A program made the position numbers and the translations under genes. Below are positions 11,401-21,700 of a DNA stretch of 64,000 nucleotides, piece by piece. Source of the DNA: Ciona savignyi (lineage: Eukaryota; Chordata; Ascidiacea; Phlebobranchia; Cionidae); NCBI GenBank assembly GCA_000149265.1, contig CH003046.1, forward strand, positions 1,368,717-1,432,716, read 5' to 3'. The notes below the pieces were generated by a model. The model was not told where the DNA came from. It searched no databases and worked only from the letters and a program-made list of their open reading frames with translations. Each line of letters opens with the position of its first letter. Position 1 is the stretch's first letter.

Positions 11401-11961
11401 ATAGTATATCAACACAGCAACCAGAGGGCAACACTTAAAGGAAAGGCGGAAAGGAGGGAAACTGCTTACGAAAACTATTCAAACTGATTTAACCCTGTCC
11501 TAAACACTAATCTCAACACCAAAACTAACCTAAACTCTTAAAACTAACTATTATGTCCTAATCTTCATTTTGATGTGCAGTTTCTCTGCTTTTAGTTTTC
11601 CCCCTAAAAGATATCTGTCCAGGTAAACACAAGTATGACCATCTCACTTAAATGTTGAAGAAAAAAAGTTACACAAATATTGGTTGTTTTGCTAGTTCTC
11701 TTATTATTCTAACTTTACATATTATCACATAATTTGCATTCTCACCACGTTTGGATGTTGCACAAGCTTCATGCAAGTTACTTCATGGTACAAGTGATCG
11801 GCGGAGACTTTATCCATTTTTGATTTATCAATCACTTTGATAGCAACCTTCTCTCCCGAGAATACATGATGAGCCAACTTCACAACGGCAAAATGTCCAC
11901 GCCCGAGAGTTTTCTTAAGCTCATAGAGTTGATTGAGGCTATGATGTTCGGTCTGCCACAT
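4237..11961 (-). CDS. snrk: SNRK, SNF1/AMPK-related serine/threonine kinase (complete)
   Basis: Eight coding exons on the minus strand: 11746-11961, 10770-10910, 10271-10508, 8340-8490, 7566-7726, 6788-7295, 5800-6023 and 4237-5477. All phases join, giving 959 residues. Start [20 protein letters not shown] is a typical SNRK N-terminus. Visible kinase features: glycine loop [12 protein letters not shown] lysine 42, HRDLKPEN (Asp136), DFG (Asp155), and activation loop [15 protein letters not shown] with Thr170 at the site phosphorylated by LKB1 in AMPK-family kinases. After the kinase comes a UBA/autoinhibitory-like region ending [16 protein letters not shown] conserved [17 protein letters not shown] block follows, then a long low-complexity tail rich in Ser, Gly and Cys. 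The C-terminus is QDCCSLM, a CAAX-like end. Longer than the roughly 765 residues I recall for the human protein, mainly in the last exon. Confidence 0.95.
4302..4364. repeat. 63-bp duplication, exonic copy (SNRK)
   Basis: Matches 5511-5573 without gaps and with about three mismatches. In the minus-strand coding frame it encodes [20 protein letters not shown] near the SNRK C-terminus. Confidence 0.93.
5511..5573. repeat. 63-bp duplication, intronic copy (SNRK)
   Basis: Same direction and same frame as the exonic copy at 4302-4364; lies 34 bp upstream of the last-exon acceptor and encodes [20 protein letters not shown] if read. Confidence 0.93.
5800..6023 (-). CDS. snrk: SNRK coding exon 7
   Basis: Acceptor gtcacag gives the only phase-compatible start. 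Encodes [20 protein letters not shown], a block conserved in SNRK. Phase 1 donor gtgagt. Confidence 0.9.
6240..6362 (-). mobile_element. Partial tRNA-SINE copy in SNRK intron
   Basis: Minus-strand fragment with the family block 'TGGTAGAACC[TA]ATTAATCCACTAGG' and a GGTTCGATC-like B-box region near 6350. Confidence 0.6.
6788..7295 (-). CDS. snrk: SNRK coding exon 6
   Basis: Starts with [20 protein letters not shown], the conserved SNRK region after the UBA, then a Ser/Thr/Pro-rich linker to NPTMLASQ. Phase 2 donor gtgagt. Confidence 0.92.
7566..7726 (-). CDS. snrk: SNRK coding exon 5
   Basis: Kinase C-lobe end ([20 protein letters not shown]) and the start of the UBA-like region ([15 protein letters not shown]); leaves in phase 1. 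Confidence 0.92.
7777..8030 (-). mobile_element. tRNA-SINE copy in SNRK intron
   Basis: Reverse-oriented copy: GGGATATTCATGTTTATCC end, 'GATCAGATAACTTCGCGGCC', 'AGCTATTGCAGTGTGTT', 'GTGGTAGAACCC', 'CAGGTACATAATAGCTAGC' and tRNA-like head. Confidence 0.75.
8340..8490 (-). CDS. snrk: SNRK coding exon 4
   Basis: Completes the Gly codon of WSLG and continues [20 protein letters not shown] to LIQRMIIK; leaves in phase 2 with donor gtaagt. Confidence 0.92.
8528..8705 (+). mobile_element. tRNA-SINE copy (partial) in SNRK intron
   Basis: Diverged plus-strand copy with AAAAGGTTGTGGG, CAAGCTAGTCAGCTG, 'GGTTTAATGGGTTG' and 'ACACACTGCAATAGCTCCAG'. Confidence 0.65.
8715..9075 (+). mobile_element. GCGAGTAA-type dispersed element, truncated copy
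   Basis: Contains 'AAATTTCGCACAAGTAAAAA', 'GTGAAAGCTCACGCAGG', 'TTTCACGCAAGTAA', 'GGTTTGTATGACGTAACAAC' and 'CGGACGCGGCATGTGT' in the order seen at 43640-44480 and partly at 37235-37420. No transposase frame is visible. Confidence 0.6.
10271..10508 (-). CDS. snrk: SNRK coding exon 3
   Basis: Starts [19 protein letters not shown] and carries catalytic HRD, DFG, the LST170SCGS activation loop and APE. Leaves in phase 1 after VDVWSL. Confidence 0.95.
10770..10910 (-). CDS. snrk: SNRK coding exon 2
   Basis: 47 codons, phase 0 on both sides, donor gtgagt. Encodes hinge and helix [22 protein letters not shown] through KEYFAQ. Confidence 0.93.
11746..11961 (-). CDS. snrk: SNRK coding exon 1
   Basis: ATG at 11961-11959; donor GTGAGA at 11745, phase 0. 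Residues 1-72: glycine-rich loop, catalytic Lys42 and helix C (YHEVTCMK). A possible acceptor (gcatcag) one base before the ATG suggests a 5' UTR intron. Confidence 0.93.
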
Positions 11962-12217
11962 ACTGATGCAATATATCCTTAAATTCTCTTTGCAAACAAT
12001 TGCATTAGGCTGCAGTGCCTGGGAAGAGTTGATTGTTTAATAAAACAGATAAACATATTTTTTTTTATTTTCGTGATTAAATAATCGGAAAGCTAGGTAA
12101 AGCTCAGAATTGTTATATGTCGAAACCAATATGAGAAGTATGAGTAAAGAGTCTATACAAGAATTAAGACTCGAATAGAAAAAGATTTAGAATTTTTTTT
12201 TATTCTATTAAAACGTA

Positions 12218-12508
12218 ATTAGGATAGAATATTCATGTTTATCCCGGTGAATGGGAAAACCAAGGAAGTTAACACACGAGCAATCAACAGATCACCTCGC
12301 GCCCATTGTCAGTTTATTAAAGCTATTGCAGTGTGTTGTGAATGATTCACACATTCCTTTAATGTGGTAGAACCCATTAATCTGTTGGGTTCCGGCAATT
12401 TCTGTCATGTGCTTTGCCCAAACACACAACAGACTAGCTAGCCAACAGTTTCGAACCTGCAACCTTTCGGTTGAAAGACGTCGTACTAAACCATAAGACT
12501 AACCGGTC
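12218..12508 (-). mobile_element. tRNA-SINE copy, near full length
   Basis: On the minus strand: CCGGTTAGTCTTATGGTTTA, CAACCGAAAGGTTGCAGG and a good B box GGTTCGAAAC, then GCTAGCTAGTC, 'GGTTCTACCACATT', 'CACACTGCAATAGC', 'GCGCGAGGTGATCTG' and tail GGGATAAACATGAATATTC. Confidence 0.85.
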
Positions 12509-13788
12509 GAAGAATTTAGTGCTAATAGTGAAAGGAAGTAAGTAGTACAAAATAATTGTATAAAATTAGCAAAACTGAGTGAACAGCGGTGACATAAATG
12601 CAAAATTATTTTCCTAATTTAACACAAAAAAACGTTTTCTGCATTCTCCAATTAGCCCTTGAAGTTGGGAGGTCCTTATTGGAATCAATTTAAATTCTTA
12701 AATCAAACATTCATATCTAGAATTTCGAACCTAAAATATACTTAAAAAGCAACCAGAAAATATTTTTTGTAATAACTTGATGAAGAAAAATAGCTATTCA
12801 TGTATGTTTGATAAAATTATTATAATTTTTAAACTAAAACAACATTACTCCTAACTGAACAAATTGTATCTTCTATAATTCTTTTTTTTAATTTAAAATC
12901 AAAATTATAAGAATACAATTTTGTTTTACTGTGAGCATTTTATTTTGAATTGCTGGAAACAGAAATAATTGTTTCACATTATTATCAAATTTTAATTGTA
13001 GAATGGACTCCCGTATCTACAAGACCAAACTTCTTTTATATAGAAATATAAAATGCGGAAAAACGGAAGACGGAAGTAAAAAGTTAAACCCTTTTACGGG
13101 GTGCCACAATTATAAAAATTACACTTTATTCTTATTCTTATTTCGACATACAAATTTATCTCTTTAACACTTTCTTGACCCTCTTTAAAAAACCTGTTTA
13201 TTGCTTTAGTCATTCCGTTTTACAGGAAATTTTGGAAAATATGCAATCAATCTGCTTTTTTCAAGCATAGCTTTAATATTCTGTCGGAGACTTTTGATTT
13301 AGGTATACAGGTACTAATTTTTTTGGATTTAGCCCCATGCACAAGGCAACCCCAAAGGAAACCACATTGACGCCGCATTTTCCTGAAACACTGACTTGGG
13401 CACCTTCGGAAAACGAAGCGTTAAAGTTGTTGCGTTAATTTTGTCTAAATTTAAAAGAGTAGTAATATAATATTATTCCATTTACTTAATTTATATGGTA
13501 ATAGGCCTGTGTCATATATATTGATTGTACTGCTATCTATGGCAAATTTGTTTGAGACGGTAACCCAATGATCACTATAAATAGTCATAACTCGTCATAA
13601 TATACTTTTCCCTAAGCCTTTGAACCGTCTATAGTATAGATATAGACTCTCGTTTTAATTTCTTCTGATTTTTCCATTATCCCATGTGCTTGAATGTCTC
13701 TTGTTAAAATTCGTTTGTTTAGCTTAGACAATTTAATGAATTATCTGCAGTTGGTCTTGTAAACGTCTACCGTGCCGCCCAAGACAAT

Positions 13789-14072
13789 TGTCCGGCCCGT
13801 TTGTCTAACGGTTAAGTGCGTCGCCTTTCAATCGAAAGGTTGCACGTGCGAAACTGGTCGCTAGCTAGTCGGTTGTGTCCTTGGGCAAGGCACTTAACGG
13901 ACATTGTCTGAACCTAGTGGAACAATGGGTTCTACCAAATTGAATGAATGTCTCAATTATACAACACTGCAATAGCTCCGGTAAACCGACGGTGGGCGCG
14001 AGGTGATCTGACGATTGCCTGTGTGGTTTCCCATTCAAGGGGATAAACATAATATATCCTATCCTATCCCCC
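13789..14072 (+). mobile_element. tRNA-SINE copy, near full length
   Basis: Head CCGGCCCGTTTGTCTAACGG with A-box-like sequence, then CTTTCAATCGAAAGGTTGC, GCTAGCTAGTCGGTTGTGTC, 'AAGGCACTTAACGGACATTG', 'CACTGCAATAGCTCCGG', 'GCGCGAGGTGATCTGACG', and a short ATCCT tail repeat at 14055-14071. Best copy for building a consensus. Confidence 0.88.
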
Positions 14073-15557
14073 CTATGCCAGTGAACACTACCGGCTCACT
14101 AAGTACTTTCTTGTTCAACATGTGTTATCACTATAATAACAAAATAGAACGTAAAGAAGGGAAATGGTAAGGTTGCCGAAAATTATTGGTGGGAAAATTG
14201 GTACGACCTTCACTTATCTCGCCATTATACTTTGGTAGTATCGATCAAACAATTCGAAAACATCCTTAAGTAGCCGAGATATTATTGCAGTGGTGTTGTT
14301 TTGTTTACGGTGATTACTGTTTTTGTTTAACCTATGAACTTGCACTGGGCTGGCACGATACCTTGCCGAAGGACACACCCGACTATTTATATATATAAAA
14401 AGTGAGATGCTTGTTTTAAGTGATCGGGCATTCTTGATTTTTGTATTTTGTCTCGCTCAAGGTAAAATGAAATGATGGGTGTCAAGCATATTCTTTCACG
14501 ATATTCCGACTGCGACCTAAATACCAAACAGAAAAATCGTTCAAAAATGATATCCTAGTTTCAGAGCTTTGTTTCAGGGTCACAACGCAAGCTGTATATA
14601 TGAGTTCACCGCCAGTGCAAGTGTGATCGTCGCACCGTGGTAATATACCAGCGAAACTAACGCAATCGGCCCCTTCCTTTGTCGCTTGAGACTAAAATAC
14701 CGGATACAAACAATTAACATAAGAACAAGAAGAAGTGTTGTCACGCTCCGACGGCTAGCTATGTTATGCCGCGCGCTTTACTTTTACAGTTTTTCATACA
14801 GCTCTAGGCAACAACAGCCGCACCAGAACGTTGAATTTTTCAAATTCAATGTGCTACACTGGTCAGAAAGCAAGAGCAGAGCATACCGCCTTATACCTTG
14901 CCGCAGAAGCTTGTACTTACATGATATATCGGCAGACTCCGGATTCGCGTTCGTCAGGTGGTTAATGATTCTTATATTGACAGCTATCGGTTTAAAACAT
15001 AGTCGTTGTGGTATAGATATTTAACACCCAGGCGGGAAAAAGTAGTAATTAATTCTCCGAATTTAGTATGTGCGAACGCGGCATTTAACGTCCAACAATT
15101 ATAAAACTATTAACCGAATAATTTAACGTCTACAGGTGTCTCGATTCTATAATTAATGCCAGTATAAATAAGAATTTTACTAACTAACCACGGGGTAGTG
15201 AAACTTTCGTAAGCGCTTGTATTAACGACTTGTAAGACAATATCACTACGTCGCTTGGATAACTTTAGTCTGGTTACCTTTGACAATAAAAATATATCGG
15301 TGTCGTTTGGTCAGGCTTTGTTTAGAGAAGCGAAGCGTTCGCCTGGTTCCTGATTAAATTTACTTGTGAGTAGCTCTCCTCTCTCTATGTCACCGAAATA
15401 GCTTAGTAGAATGTTTTACTGAAGCGAAAATATTGTGAATGTCTTGTGGGACAAAGGGCTTTTTTCGCAGCGCAGAGATAGTGGGCCCGGTTTTGGGGAA
15501 CTGTTATCGGCTTGCCAGCCAACTTAAAGTTTCCTCTACAGTTGCAGAAACAGTAAA

Positions 15558-15759
15558 ATGATGAATAAATACTTTTTAAGCGCTGTCATCGCCTGGAATC
15601 TTGCCTGTGTAATGTTCTGTATGCAAGGTGAGCATCCATTATTAGCATCAGCGGCCGATATTGTGTTTCAGCCAATTATCGTATTTTCTCAATTAAAGGG
15701 ACGCACGCACAGCGAAGGTCGAGTCAGTTACAGAGTGGCAATCGATTATCCGGATGCTC
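15558..15759 (+). CDS. WxxW gene exon 1 (signal peptide)
   Basis: ATG at 15558. Donor chosen at 15760 (gtgtaa), giving phase 1, because the alternative gtaagt two bases later does not keep the next exon open. Encodes the hydrophobic N-terminus and ends YPDA(R). Confidence 0.8.
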
Positions 15760-18700
15760 GTGTAAGTATTGTGTCTTTCCTATAACATATCATTCTGATC
15801 ACAGTAAAGTAATTTTGAGACCCTTGACACATCTTTACAATGGTATAACTATGTGTATATATATATATATGTGGGATATATTGCTTACGAATAAATTTAA
15901 ATGCACACGCCGCAGTAGCAGGAATACAAATCACTTATCCTCTTAACCCGATATAACGACTACGCAGGGCCGGTTTTAGGCCGATTTGACCGATTAGATC
16001 AAATTGGGCCCCGCACCTTGAAGGGGCCCCGCGCTCGCGGGGGTCTTTCTGTATTACGAGGTTTACTGAAACGTAAAATAAATAGTGAAATAATATTCTT
16101 TCTCATAATATCAATTTGTTATGCATCGTAACTAAGTCAAATTTATATTTCTGTGTCTGCCTGTTACGTCATAATGAATATGGTTGCTAAACAATATAAA
16201 TATGTTTGGAAGTAAAACAATATATCGTAAATAAGCATCCACATTACCTTTAATTTGTTTTATAGCAAGTATTAAATGTCTATTTTTGTAGTTTGTATGT
16301 ATTTTATGATATATAAACACCCATAAATTTTGCTATGAACAGTAGGGGCCCCGCCATCACATTTCTAATTGGGCCCCGCGGTTCCTAGCACCGGGCCTGC
16401 GACTACGTATAATTCAACCGCAATTTGAGGAGGCGGTAACGCGAAATTCTCGAAGGAAACGGTTGAACTACTTGACCGCAGACACAACGCGTCCCACACA
16501 CCGATTAATATTCATTTGAGCAGCTACATTTACCCAACGTTGTAAAAACCACAGTTAGTTTTTAGAAAGGTATGTCCGGATTTACGACTTACCAACGCTT
16601 TCTCATGTTACTAATCAATTAACATTGCAAATCATATCCATACTTCTCCGAGGCACTGACAGACGTTTCTTTAAGTTATTTATGACGCACAGACCCGACA
16701 TATTGTTTATTCTGCGTTCTTTTACCATAAGAATTGGCACAAGCTGCAATAATAAAAGGTCAAGCCGTGAACTACCGTACTTTAGGGCATTGTATTTTGA
16801 CCACAAGTGTTTACTATAAGGCCACCTCATTTACACAGGTATAATCTATAGGCTTGAACTTTTCGCAATTCCTACAAGTAACGTTGATATCGCAATATTT
16901 TAATAGTGAATGGTTGAATAATGGTTGTATATGTGTTTGGCTTCGGGTTTCGTAGCCACGACTCACCATGAAGCGAAATAACCCCTTGATTTGAAATATC
17001 CCACCGAATAGTTTAATTGTTAAGAGCATTAGCGGTCTGTCCCTAGAAGGTTGCGGCATCGAAGCCATGCGCTTGCTAGGCTGTTGTTTAAGTAAGGCAC
17101 TCAGCAAACATCGTCTGAATCTAGTAAACTAATTGATTGTCCTAACACTAAAGTAACGTCTGAAACATATATAACACACTGTAACAGCTCCGGTTACCCG
17201 ACGATGGACGCTACATAATATGACAGTTACTTGTACAATAGTCCTATTGTGGGGCAACTTTACGATAGCCCGTTTAATAACTCTGCAGCGGTTTCCCATT
17301 TACGACGATAAAACCCGAACATCCTATATATATCCTACATATCTCCCCAAAATACTGATACATAATCTGACTGTTACTCGTATAATAATGATTTATTACG
17401 TATTTGCGAAGTAATCTGACGATTGCCCGTATGATAACTCTACCGCGTTTCCCAATCACGGAATTAATACATTAACAACCAAGCCTAAGTTATATATCTC
17501 CACGATATACTGTTGCAGGCTCCTGGAGCGAATGGATGAACAACAACGACTACCACCCTGAAAAAGCAGATGACAACAGCTACGAAAATCTGCGCCAGCA
17601 TTACTCGTTCTGTGATGCACCCAGTGATATAGAATGCCGGTATGATCAATATTTCATCACGTTTTGTTCATAGTGCATGGCAAGTTCTTGCGGGTGGAGC
17701 TCTTGTTATAGCGACTGTCAGTCGGAAGGTGATAAGTTCCAAACCAGCCGAGTGCTAGTCGAGTGTAAACTAGATTAAATGCACATAACAGTCGTTGATT
17801 TGATGCAATATAGCAATGGTTTAACATATAAGCAACGCTTCTTGCATGTATATCCTGACACTGCAATAGCTTCGATAATCCCATAGTCGTCAGTGTGTGC
17901 TAATCCCAGCACAGACATGTTATGACAAACACCTGGTTGCAAAGAAGAAATCTGTCTATACAATGGGACGTATTTAATTAATTTTAAATTAAACAGCACA
18001 ACACAGACATTGTCTTTATGTAGAGATGTTAAACGGAAAGATAATCCTTTATAATACTATTCATTTTATAATAAAGTACATGAAGGTAATTTACTAAAAC
18101 CCGACTAGTAAGATCGATTCCCGGCGGGCGTATTTATATTTTGCTACAGATTTAAACGATTATCTCAGTAGTCACCAATCGAAATACCAAAAATGACTTA
18201 ATAAATACACACATATGGATTTAGTTGAACGCATATAACAACGGGTACAGTGCTATAGGGCTCAATTGTGCATATCTTTTCAAAAAAACTAGAAATTAAA
18301 GTTAGGATCTTTGATTAAATTCAGTACCGTGAAAAATATTGTTTCAACATTTGGCAGTTGGGGACCTTTTCTTAATAAAACCTTAAATAACAAACACACC
18401 TTTGTTTTACTGAGCCCTGCTGCGCGTCGCTACAAAATTGCAGATCGAAACAAGAAACACGGACGTGGGGCCTAGTACAATGTGGTAACGATCATGTGTG
18501 AAAGTGACAAGAGGGTTGCCCTATGGTTACTCTACAAAATGGGCTATTCATTTTCACATTATAGATGGGTGCCAATCGTCACATCCGACTGCCAAGTAAC
18601 ACTGGCTATAAAATAAAATAAAATATAAACGTCATGATTTATCACGTTCCCTTTGGTTAATATGGACAATTTACTTTTGCCTGAAGAAACAAATGATGTC

Positions 18701-21700
18701 CAATTTATGTAAACAAAAGTTTAGAATAATCCGACCTATCCCTGCTGGTATATTATTGTAGGATATTCGTAATGCTGCAAAAAGTCTACTCATTTCCAAG
18801 TTCAACGGAAAGTTTTGTTCCGCGGTTTGCTAAGTCTTCAATATCAAATTACCATTGATTGGCCGTGTTTCGTGGACGTTCCAAGCAAACCTTGTGTGAT
18901 GGCTTAACTCCTCGTAACTGTACGAGCATGTGACGAGTTGATTATCGAAAGCATTTAGTTCTACCCTCTGAATATAAACGGTTTAGGGAGTATCTGTGCA
19001 AGTTCGTGATTTGTTTGACGTAGAGAATATAAAGTAGGTTATAATCCAACCGCCTTTAAGCGCCGACTTGTCATGCTGCAACGAAAAGTTCTGTGAAGTT
19101 TAATACTAAACAGTTACTTACTGCCGTGTATGTTGGTGGAGATATTAATTTTAAAACTGAACATCTATTGCGCATGCGCGGTAGAAATGTGCTGTTACAA
19201 AGTGTGATTTAAAGTTTTTACAACATTTATAATATTGGTTTTAAAGCAGTTTGCTAAAACTGTGTGATTAAATTATGCTGGTGGTAATTATGTTATTATT
19301 TCAGTGTGCTTGGTCAAACTGCGACAGACTATAGAATACATAAGCTTTATCTTGTACTTTGTCGTAAACCGCTGGAAATAAAGTGAATAGTGATGTTTCT
19401 TTGATTAATTTCCGTTTTCTAGCACTTGGAATGTCAACTTTTTAACACGGTTTTTATTTTTTAAATGCTAATATTTTTTTTAAATATATAATTATTGTCG
19501 GCCTGATGTAAGGATTATGACCTAACCTAGAACTATTTCCTTTAGGAGTACAGACAATCCGGCCATACCTTTCAACATCGTAAAACAGAAAGGCGTAGAA
19601 TGCGATGTTAACATTGGGTTGGTGTGCATCTCCAAGCCTTTTAACCCGAACTTGGAGGAACAACCAAAGCCCCTGTACTGCATCGACTATCAAATACGTG
19701 TGAGCTGCTGCACTTGTATCGAATCGGTAAGGACAAAATTAACAGGATGTACAATTATTGTATTACCGAATGTACACTGAAATACCTGAGTTATATCCGT
19801 CTGTTTTTTTTTATACTTTCGTATTACATTGAAATCCACATAGAATTGGACGACAGGTGCCTAGCGGTAATTTTGACACATCTAGTTTCGAACTTGTGAT
19901 TGTCCGGTCTGGGAAAGTGTAGTAGACCTATATTACTGCCTTGTGTACACTTAAGATAATTCCGACAGTTTGGGTAAAAGGTGTTTAACAATTCCTGAGT
20001 CCGATTATTTCTTGATAAAATTGGGATTTGGGCTTCCGCAATGAAAAATTGGTAGTAGTCTTTTCTTATAGAAAAGACCACGACAGTCGTTATGAACACA
20101 ATATTAGTCAGGAGTACCTCATATTCCTTAGTTACCGAAGCGATTGCAGTTGTTAAACGCAATGGCCACATTACTACATTTTGTGTTCCACCGTATAAAC
20201 CACCATGACTAGGAAAGCTGAGTGCCTCACTCAAAAACACAACCTACCAGCCAGCTGCTATATATTCCAACTTATTGCATTTTATGCGCCATATCAACCG
20301 AATCTGCCAAAAAGAGGACATTGATTAATTAAACGATAATAACGGCGGTTGCGTTTTTAAAACACTAACACGTCGTAGTATTCGCACCAGCAACTAATAC
20401 AATCCGCTTACAGACTCCATCGCCTGTCACTTCTGTCCCATCAACTATGACAATTGCGATCACCACCACCGCTTCTCCAATAATCAGCTCCGCACTGACA
20501 CCTAGCGGAAACGTAATGGGCTGTGACGACCCTGCTACGACTCGATCCACTGTAAATTCAACTCCAGGTATTTCCAGTTCGCTTTGCCGTTCTGCATATT
20601 TGTAACTAAATCTTTAACCCTGGTTGCCGGTTGTCCTCTTAAAAGACCGCCAACCCTCACCGCATATTATCTCATACTGGTAAGGTCGGACCTCCAGACA
20701 AAAGGTTTCGAAATCAGCAGTCACGAGCTAGACAGTTGTGTCCTTGGGCAAGGCTCTTAGAGAACACCTGAACCAAGTGGATTAATAGGCTTAATTATAA
20801 TGGTAAAAACCCATCAAATAAGACCCTGCATATGAACTTAGCGCTTAGTATCAAACACCCCGTCTACCGTCATGACATGCAAATTCTATAGAATTTCATT
20901 TTAGGTTTTTTCTTTTTCCACTCTGGTCCACGCTTTCGGGCCACACCTTCTCCTAAAGTCGGCTCCCCCTTAGTACTGGTCGCGCTTTACCTACCGCATA
21001 CTCATCTTCAGTGCTTTATATTATATTGACTTGGTTTTAATTAAATTTTGTTTTCTTATGACTGTTCTATCGGTTAGGTTTTGCGGCCGCGTCCGCTTTA
21101 TTTATTAAATTATATCCTTTCTTTGTTTTAAATGACGTGTTTTAACGATTGTTTGTATTGCCGTCTTTTCCTGTTCTTGTATCGTGATTATATTCGTTTG
21201 CTATTTTTTAACACTTGGGCAAAAATGAATAAACTAAACTAAACTAGCGCTGAAATTTGTAAACTGAAATTATTTTTTTTTACCACAGCAGATTTCTATT
21301 TGAACGAAGGAATTCCAGTGTCAATCATTATTGTCATCATCTTGGGTGTTGTGCTGTTTATCGGTGTTATTGGATGCTTCCTAGTATCTAAGGGTATTTG
21401 CCGCAAACGGAAACCTGTTCCACAACAAAAAATACTCCCTCAGGTATTGGTGTTTGATTGTATAATTTAGATTCGCAGTCTGAAAACGGATATTATGTAT
21501 TTAGATTCACACAATGTTTGGGGATCTTGATTTATATATAAAAAAAGATAAATGGTATAAGAGAATAAACGTTTTTTTTACAAACTGTTACAAATAGCTC
21601 AGTTTATTTTTTGCTTTTAAAAACTCACTACAGAACCTTATATATAAAAAAAGAATTGATAACAGTTAAAAAACGAAAAAACGACAGTTGTTAAAGCATG

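Larger units (their letters stand above)
11962..15557. other. Intergenic between SNRK and the WxxW membrane gene
   Basis: Divergent 5' ends. AT-rich. Two SINE copies (12218-12508 and 13789-14072) are present; otherwise no exon or RNA gene recognised. Promoters for both genes are expected here but no firm core element can be named. Confidence 0.5.

Noticed and set aside
13789-13870. Candidate tRNA gene at the SINE head
   Set aside because: Arms do not form an intact cloverleaf by eye and the same head occurs in many SINE copies.
14686-15024. 112-codon + ORF upstream of the WxxW gene
   Set aside because: No signal, domain or splice link to the following gene.
19824-20240. 138-codon minus ORF in a WxxW intron
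   Set aside because: No family features; ordinary chance ORF in an intron.
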